Source: CAUZSM01 sp963582685 (GTDB lineage: Archaea; Thermoplasmatota; Poseidoniia; Poseidoniales; Thalassarchaeaceae). Taken from it: a stretch of DNA of 11,007 nt. The notes beneath the pieces are model-generated. The model ran no database searches and had not been told where the DNA came from. It saw only the letters and a list, made by a program, of their open reading frames with translations. The position numbers and the translations under genes were made by a program. Of the stretch, positions 7,305 through 11,007 are shown one piece after another (the stretch's first letter is position 1; each line of letters begins with the position of its first letter). The stretch covers positions 1 through 11,007 of the forward strand of contig CAUZSM010000052.1 in NCBI GenBank assembly GCA_963582685.1, given 5' to 3'.

Positions 7305-7649
7305 ATGCAGGAATTTAGTATTGTTATGAATGATGAACCGGGAGCGTTGGCTGTACACTGCGAAGCAATCGCAGCAAATGGTGCCAACATCCTAGCTATT
7401 GCCGGTGTTGGTTCGGACGATGCTCGTATAGCTGTGATTACAGACGATGAGGATGCGACGCGACTGGCATTGAACACGATGAATGCCAACTACAGCACCA
7501 GTCCAGTACTGACACGTGAGTTGCCACACAAACCCGGTGCATTGGCCGATTTCTGCCGTGAGATGGGAGATTCCGGAACCAATCTGCACTCACTGTACAT
7601 CCTCAGCATGGGTGAGGATGCAGCGACCATCGGATACACAACTGATTGA
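7305..7649 (+). CDS. Stand-alone tandem ACT-domain protein
   Basis: This 114-residue protein is made of two ACT domains and nothing else. Domain 1 is about residues 1-66, with EPGALA (11-16) at the start of its first helix. Domain 2 is about 67-114, with HKPGALADFC (75-84) and the SGTNLHSLYIL strand (90-100). The paired PGALA turns are the ACT signature, where small ligands, usually amino acids, bind between domains. No catalytic domain is attached, so it is probably an allosteric or ligand-sensing subunit that acts on a partner. Domain 2 is short at its end but reaches the usual final strand. The ATG at 7305 begins the first beta strand as expected; the next in-frame ATG (codon 8) would cut that strand. 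No clear ribosome site is seen. It is convergent with the unknown protein to its right, 19 bases away. The regulated partner cannot be named. Confidence 0.88.
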   Translation: MQEFSIVMNDEPGALAVHCEAIAANGANILAIAGVGSDDARIAVITDDEDATRLALNTMNANYSTSPVLTRELPHKPGALADFCREMGDSGTNLHSLYILSMGEDAATIGYTTD

Positions 7650-7668
7650 ATGGACGCTAGGCCTTGCT

Positions 7669-8085
7669 TCACGCTAGCATGTGCTTGCGCGCTGCAATTT
7701 CGTCCCATTCCCCTTCTGAACCGGGACCCCCACAACCTACGCATCCTGGATATCCGGCCGCAAGCAGGTCGCGCAAATCATGCTGCCAGCGCAGCCAGAT
7801 AGCATTCTCACCCTCGCCGGTGTCAGGTACCCAACATGCATCGGCAGTTGGCTCGGGGCCTGCAAGCCGAGCCAACAGTTCACCTCCCGACTTGATGCAA
7901 ACATAATGCCAGCCCGCATCGCTCACCACCTGGGGCTCTCGAATCATTGATGGGAGAGAATCTGAGATGAGTAGGGCGAGAACAGATGCTTCACTTGCAT
8001 AATCGGATGGAACTTCAAGCACGCATCCTTCTGTGCGTAGCAAACGACGCGCGGCCTCAGCGAAAGACGCCGACTTCTCATCCAT
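7669..8085 (-). CDS. Small unrecognised protein with a CxxC pair
   Basis: This 138-residue protein is not recognised. Residues 1-20 form a likely amphipathic helix (AEAARRLLRTEG). The middle has alternating strands and helices (including SDAGWHYVCIKSGGELLARL, 55-74). Residues 99-111 form a likely helix (RWQHDLRDLLAAG). GCVGCGG (114-120) places Cys115 and Cys118 in a CxxC pair before a charged C-terminal helix. There is no signal peptide or membrane span, so it should be cytoplasmic. A single CxxC could be half of a metal site (Cys63 and Cys84 are possible partners) or a redox pair. I chose the ATG at 8085; a longer frame back to a TTG at 8133 adds 16 basic residues and has no support. It is divergent from pyrD across 87 bases. 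Coding is likely from the protein-like composition and the snug fit between its neighbours. Confidence 0.72.
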   Translation of the reverse strand: MDEKSASFAEAARRLLRTEGCVLEVPSDYASEASVLALLISDSLPSMIREPQVVSDAGWHYVCIKSGGELLARLAGPEPTADACWVPDTGEGENAIWLRWQHDLRDLLAAGYPGCVGCGGPGSEGEWDEIAARKHMLA

Positions 8086-8162
8086 CGCACCCCGATACCC
8101 CACCCCTCTTGAATCATGTCGGCCTTGCCGCAAGCCTTGAAGGGTGGATGCCGAACCCGAAG

Positions 8163-8168
8163 AAGGAG
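8163..8168 (+). promoter_or_regulatory. Ribosome binding site of pyrD (AAGGAG)
   Basis: AAGGAG lies 4 bases before the ATG at 8173. It decides this start against the in-frame ATG at 8116, which would add 19 residues rich in Arg/Gly that do not belong to the family fold. Confidence 0.65.
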
Positions 8169-8172
8169 AAGC

Positions 8173-9123
8173 ATGGTCGACCTCTCAGTTTCTGCACCCG
8201 GACTGGATATGACCAACCCACTCATGTTGGCTAGTGGTATTCAGGGTGCAAACGCGGCCTCCCTCCATCGCGTCGCTGCTTCAGGAGCAGGAGGGATGGT
8301 CAGCAAGAGCATTGGCCCAGAGCCTAGAGAGATGTACCCGGGACCGGTTTGCGTGGAAGCGGCGACCAACGTGGTTCTCAATGCGATGGGGCTGCCCAAT
8401 CCCGGAGTCGAGGCATTTGCTGAAATGATTGAATCCGAGACTTTCAGCAAACCACTGCTGGTATCGATTTTCGGTGGAGACGCAGAAGAATTTGCTGCTG
8501 TTGCAGGAAGATTGGTTGACGCAGGTGCAGAATCATTGGAACTGAATCTCTCCTGCCCTCATGCAAAACCGGGCTCAAGATCCCTGATAATCGGACAACA
8601 GCCGGAACTCATCACAGATGTTGTCTCGACTGTCGCAAGCGCAGTAGATGTGCCAATATACGCCAAACTCACTCCTAACACGTCTGCAATCACTGAGGAG
8701 GCGGGAGCGGCAGTTCAGAGTGGAGCACACGGCCTCTCACTCATCAACACTGTATCTGCCCTAGAGGTTGACCCGTTCGTAGGTCGACCCATCATTGGCA
8801 ATCTGATGTGTGGACTGAGCGGGCCTGCTGTACGACCGATTGCTCAAAGGAAATTGGCGGAAGTATCCCTGGCGATGCGACGTGACGAAATCGACACGGT
8901 TCCGATCCTCGGCATGGGTGGAATAACCAACGGCCTCGACGTGGCGCGATTCATCATGCTCGGTGCCACCGCTGTACAGGTGGGCACTGCGCTTGCCCAC
9001 AAAGACGTAGCCGCATTCGACGAAATTCTTGCAGACCTTGAATCAATGATGGTTGAGACTGGATACTCGAATCTAGGCCAGATGCAAGGGGTGGCATTGG
9101 ATGCGATGGAGGGAATCAATTGA
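8173..9123 (+). CDS. pyrD: Dihydroorotate dehydrogenase, class 1B catalytic subunit
   Basis: This 316-residue FMN enzyme oxidises dihydroorotate to orotate, the fourth step of UMP synthesis. Residues 5-30 hold the family opening (LDMTNPLMLASGI). ELNLSCPHAK (123-132) carries the catalytic Cys128, which marks class 1 cytosolic enzymes (class 2 uses Ser). Also visible are AKLTPNT (164-170), the NT(V)SA strand-turn (192-196), GLSGPAVRPIA (214-224), and the FMN phosphate loop GMGGI (247-251) with VGTAL (270-274). Length is normal for the class when started at 8173. The pyrK subunit follows with a 4-base overlap, which fixes it as the 1B type that passes electrons to NAD+ through PyrK. It is divergent from the small CxxC protein. 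I see no clear attenuator or riboswitch in the 87 bases upstream. Identification is secure. Confidence 0.96.
   Translation: MVDLSVSAPGLDMTNPLMLASGIQGANAASLHRVAASGAGGMVSKSIGPEPREMYPGPVCVEAATNVVLNAMGLPNPGVEAFAEMIESETFSKPLLVSIFGGDAEEFAAVAGRLVDAGAESLELNLSCPHAKPGSRSLIIGQQPELITDVVSTVASAVDVPIYAKLTPNTSAITEEAGAAVQSGAHGLSLINTVSALEVDPFVGRPIIGNLMCGLSGPAVRPIAQRKLAEVSLAMRRDEIDTVPILGMGGITNGLDVARFIMLGATAVQVGTALAHKDVAAFDEILADLESMMVETGYSNLGQMQGVALDAMEGIN
9108..9113 (+). promoter_or_regulatory. Strong ribosome binding site for the TTG start of pyrK (GGAGGG)
   Basis: GGAGGG inside the last codons of pyrD lies 6 bases before the TTG at 9120. This near-consensus site supports TTG as a true start, read as ribosomes leave pyrD. 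Confidence 0.65.
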
Positions 9124-10061
9124 GCCTGCCAAGAGCGTCACCTCGACATTCGGAAAGAAGGCTGGACATCGATGCGTTGGCCGTATCCTGCGCCAACCGA
9201 CTGGAATCCTGCTTGGATGAGCAAGGGAAGTCCCTGACACCGGTCCCGCTACCACTGCTCAGTGTCGAACATGAGGCTGAGGGGGTAGTCACTCTGTGGG
9301 TGGATGTCCCCCGATCTATGGCTATCTCATACTCACCAGGTCAGTACTACATGTGTTGGAATCCCTACGATGCTGAAGGTGGGATGAAGCGTCGTGACTA
9401 CAACAGCGAGAAACCCTACAGTGTTGGCGACATCAAGGTGGATATTGACCGGGCAAAGATGGGTTTCACCGTCAAGGACCTTGGCCGTCAATCCGGTGAA
9501 CTCACTAGAATGGCCAGAGGAGATTGGTTAGCACTGCGTGGGCCATTCGGTACCACCTTCCCCACTCCCGCTGCAGGTGATAGGCTGCTGCTGGTCTCAG
9601 GTGGAATTGGTTCAACACCCATGCATATGGCAGCGAAGGATGCGCGCAATCGACTCGGTGATGAAATCGAGATTATCGCAGTCATGGGCTTCAAGAATGC
9701 AGCCGAGGCACATTTCATCGAGAGAATGGAGCTGGTTTGCGACCAATTACACATCACCACCGACGACGGCAGCATGGGCACTGCGGGATTCCCTACCGCC
9801 ATTCTACCGGAACTGCTTGCTGAAGCAACCGCGACACGTCTGTACACTTGTGGCCCTGAACTGATGATGAAGGCTGTACTGAAAATGGCCGTCAAAGCCG
9901 GTGTCGATTCATATGCGGCTATGGAGAGATATCTACCGTGTAGCATGGCGTTTTGCGGGTTGTGTATGGTAGGAGACAAACTCACCTGCGTTGAAGGCCC
10001 TGTGATGGAAGGCGAGTGGCTGCTCGCACAGGATGACTTTGGTGCTGCGCACGCTCATTGA
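9120..10061 (+). CDS. pyrK: Dihydroorotate dehydrogenase electron transfer subunit (FAD, 2Fe-2S)
   Basis: This 313-residue ferredoxin-reductase-type subunit carries electrons from PyrD-bound FMN to NAD+. Residues about 43-140 form the FAD beta barrel (YSPGQYYMCW, 71-80; EKPYSVG, 97-103, in place of the usual R-x-[YF]-S). GPFGTTF (141-147) and the nucleotide loop SGGIGSTPMHM (160-170) follow, then LYTCGPELMM (241-250). The C-terminal cluster is Cys274-x4-Cys279-x2-Cys282-x7-Cys290, the four ligands of the PyrK [2Fe-2S] centre. It is about 45-50 residues longer than usual; the excess is an N-terminal segment (1-42) of unknown role, basic at first. The gene starts at TTG inside the pyrD stop (TTGA), with a GGAGGG site 6 bases upstream. 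A later start is possible but would lose that site. The family is firm; the start is probable. Confidence 0.93.
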   Translation: MSLPRASPRHSERRLDIDALAVSCANRLESCLDEQGKSLTPVPLPLLSVEHEAEGVVTLWVDVPRSMAISYSPGQYYMCWNPYDAEGGMKRRDYNSEKPYSVGDIKVDIDRAKMGFTVKDLGRQSGELTRMARGDWLALRGPFGTTFPTPAAGDRLLLVSGGIGSTPMHMAAKDARNRLGDEIEIIAVMGFKNAAEAHFIERMELVCDQLHITTDDGSMGTAGFPTAILPELLAEATATRLYTCGPELMMKAVLKMAVKAGVDSYAAMERYLPCSMAFCGLCMVGDKLTCVEGPVMEGEWLLAQDDFGAAHAH

Positions 10062-10094
10062 ACGCAACCCTCTTGATGGAGTGGTCGCAGCAAA

Positions 10095-10100
10095 GGGTGA
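10095..10100 (+). promoter_or_regulatory. Ribosome binding site of the CcmE-like gene (GGGTGA)
   Basis: GGGTGA lies 5 bases before the ATG at 10106 and favours that start over the TTG at 10058, which overlaps the pyrK stop but has no ribosome site. Confidence 0.5.
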
Positions 10101-10105
10101 GCGAG

Positions 10106-10495
10106 ATGGTAAACACACGAGTACGAGTTATCTCCGCTGCGGCCATCATGGCGATTCTATTGCTTCTCCTCAATATAGCAAATGAACCTGAGCTTGACCT
10201 GACAGTGGACGAACTTGTTTCCACTGCGCCAGAGCATGATGGTGAAGCAATCAGAATCCATGGACTGGTTCTAGCCGATAGCCTAGATATCGCCAACGAT
10301 ACTCTAGTCCTCGGCGGCGAGGAAAAGGTAGTTCGCATCAAGTTCGCAGGGCTTGCGCTGCCTGATGGCTTGTCAGAGGGCAAAACCATCTCGGTACGTG
10401 GAGATGTGAGCAACGACGCGGGTGAATGGGTTGTCCATGCGATGGAAATCAAGACTGGATGCCCCTCAAAGTATCAGGCTGAGGCCTCACAGTGA
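10106..10495 (+). CDS. ccmE: CcmE-like heme chaperone, Cys-type (CxxxY)
   Basis: This 129-residue protein has one N-terminal membrane anchor (about 8-25, VISAAAIMAILLLLLNIA) and a small beta-barrel (OB-fold) domain. Residues 32-40 (LTVDELVST) match the CcmE opening, GEAIRIHGLV (46-55) is the first barrel strand pair, VVRIKFAGLALPDGLSEGKTISVRG (75-99) is the most family-specific stretch, and TGCPSKYQ (117-124) is the tail. CcmE carries heme to apocytochrome c on the outer face of the membrane. The classical heme-binding residue is a His in HxxxY; here it is Cys119 with Tyr123, the CxxxY variant known from archaea and some sulfate reducers. The start at 10106 is chosen from the GGGTGA site; a TTG at 10058 within the pyrK stop would add 16 residues. 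It lies downstream of pyrK, 44 bases after its stop. No other ccm gene is identifiable in the window. Confidence 0.8.
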   Translation: MVNTRVRVISAAAIMAILLLLLNIANEPELDLTVDELVSTAPEHDGEAIRIHGLVLADSLDIANDTLVLGGEEKVVRIKFAGLALPDGLSEGKTISVRGDVSNDAGEWVVHAMEIKTGCPSKYQAEASQ

Positions 10496-10544
10496 GCCGG
10501 TCATACCTCACCGTTGGGTTGATATGGGCCCCGATTCAGCAGTA

Positions 10545-10854
10545 GTCGGGCTAGGAGGGGGGTTGGCGTCCCCTGTATCGCAAATCGCAACATGGCGGTC
10601 CGAACGCCCGGGAGCGGCGAAGACGAGCAGTGCACGACGCATCTGTGGACGTTGAAGCCTCGCCTCTATGTGATCGAGGTTCTGGGAAACTGTATTCGGA
10701 AGAAAATAGAAACTCATTCATCGGGGGATCAGGTCAGGCCAGGAATGGAGCAGCCCTACCCGAAGCCTATGGTGCCATGGAGAAACGGGGTTGAGAATAC
10801 GGATGTATCATCGTGTACTGAAACGAGCGTCCATCCCGGGCCCGCCCACCTGAC
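10545..10854 (+). ncRNA. Signal recognition particle RNA (archaeal 7S type)
   Basis: About 310 bases, the usual length for archaeal SRP RNA. The 5' Alu-like domain holds GGGGGGTTGGCGTCCCCTGTA (about 10556-10576), a strongly conserved archaeal segment. The S domain has helix 8, with GGTCAGGCCAGGAATGGAGCAGCC around 10732-10755 and the GGAA tetraloop at 10742-10745 closed by CCA/TGG, the SRP54-binding site. The ends pair (GTCGGG 10545-10550 with CCTGAC 10849-10854 = helix 1). Helix 5 is supported by GTGCACGA (about 10629-10636) with TCGTGTAC (about 10811-10818), and GTATTC (10692-10697) with GAATAC (10795-10800). AGCCTCG (10656-10662) with CGAGGTT (10675-10681) is a candidate helix 6 for SRP19. 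It directs ribosomes making membrane and secreted proteins to the translocon. The exact ends may differ by a few bases. A weak TATA-like TTGATATGG at about 10519-10527 sits at the right distance. Confidence 0.93.
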
Positions 10855-10855
10855 G

Positions 10856-11007
10856 CTATTCTTCACTTTCTGAGCGGTGGCTTGGCAAGTGGTTGAGTGA
10901 GAGGCAAGTTGCGAGAATAACTGAGAGCAGAATGCTGATGCTCAGCAACTTCCCGGTGCTATGAGTTGGTGGGAAGGTCGCCATTGCCAGCATAACAAAT
11001 ACCGAGC
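10856..11007 (-). CDS. C-terminal end of a membrane protein, partial
   Basis: On the minus strand one frame is open from the window edge to a TAG at 10858-10856, giving 49 visible residues of a C-terminus. It reads as a hydrophobic stretch (SVFVMLAMATF), a short polar turn (PPTHSTGK), a second hydrophobic span (LLSISILLSVILATCLSL), and a polar, Ser/Glu-rich end (HRSESEE). This looks like the last one or two spans of a multi-pass membrane protein. The other two minus frames are stopped by TGA or TAG within the same stretch. Family cannot be named from so little. Its stop codon lies directly after the SRP RNA 3' end, so the two genes converge with almost no spacer. Confidence 0.55.
   Translation of the reverse strand, partial: SVFVMLAMATFPPTHSTGKLLSISILLSVILATCLSLNHLPSHRSESEE

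Noticed and set aside
7062..7358. A 98-codon minus-strand frame and two short plus frames across the topA/ACT intergenic region
   Set aside because: They overlap each other and the ACT gene, have Arg/Ser-rich composition driven by the CG-rich repeats, and have no ribosome site or family match.
8116..8172. Upstream in-frame ATG of pyrD
   Set aside because: It adds 19 non-family residues and lacks a ribosome site, whereas AAGGAG stands 4 bases before the ATG at 8173.
9488..9985. A 165-codon minus-strand open frame
   Set aside because: It is antisense to the pyrK nucleotide and iron-sulphur domains, and Ser/Ala-rich composition is typical of a shadow frame.
9982..10452. A 156-codon minus-strand open frame
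   Set aside because: It is antisense to the CcmE-like gene, which has a coherent membrane anchor, barrel and CxxxY tail.
10592..10873. A 93-codon plus-strand open frame
   Set aside because: It lies inside the SRP RNA; the conserved helix 8 and long-range pairings explain the sequence.

Overview
The window looks like a chromosomal segment of a marine euryarchaeon of the Marine Group II / Candidatus Poseidoniales type. This is an inference. It rests on a complete archaeal-type SRP RNA, a geranylgeranyl-reductase-family flavoprotein (archaeal lipid synthesis), Shine-Dalgarno sites of the GGAG/GAGGTG/GGTGA kind, and a secreted lipoprotein with the very acidic 'D-x-DGC-x-D' thrombospondin-3-like repeats typical of that group. 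Nothing here names a species. I see no insertion sequence, CRISPR array, tRNA or phage gene.

Left half (1-6972), all on the minus strand, read right to left: topA (6972-4669, bacterial-type topoisomerase I with an unusual repeated C-terminus), a geranylgeranyl-reductase-like flavoprotein (4607-3363), an unrecognised two-span membrane protein (3353-2226), and a large lipoprotein (2172 to the window edge) with two beta-sandwich-like domains, about seven acidic Ca-binding-type repeats, and what may be the first strands of a PNGase F-like domain. Gaps are 61, 9 and 53 bases, so this can be one transcription unit.

Middle (6973-7304): a 332-base divergent intergenic region with no convincing gene. 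It carries two imperfect copies of a CG-rich element and two perfect small hairpins.

Right half: a stand-alone tandem-ACT protein (plus, 7305-7649), convergent with a small unknown protein carrying a CxxC pair (minus, 8085-7669). Then comes a plus-strand run: pyrD (8173-9123) and pyrK (9120-10061), the two subunits of class 1B dihydroorotate dehydrogenase of UMP synthesis, coupled by a 4-base overlap, followed by a CcmE-like heme chaperone of the Cys-type (CxxxY) variety. The SRP RNA (about 10545-10854) follows, and the window ends inside the C-terminus of a minus-strand membrane protein whose stop codon abuts the RNA 3' end.

Most of the window is housekeeping. The points most worth a second look are the Cys-type CcmE next to pyrDK, the repeated C-terminus of TopA, the lipoprotein's possible glycosidase-like end, the unknown membrane protein in the topA/lipid-reductase run, and the paired CG-rich elements. 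I did not find a convincing new defence or mobile system.
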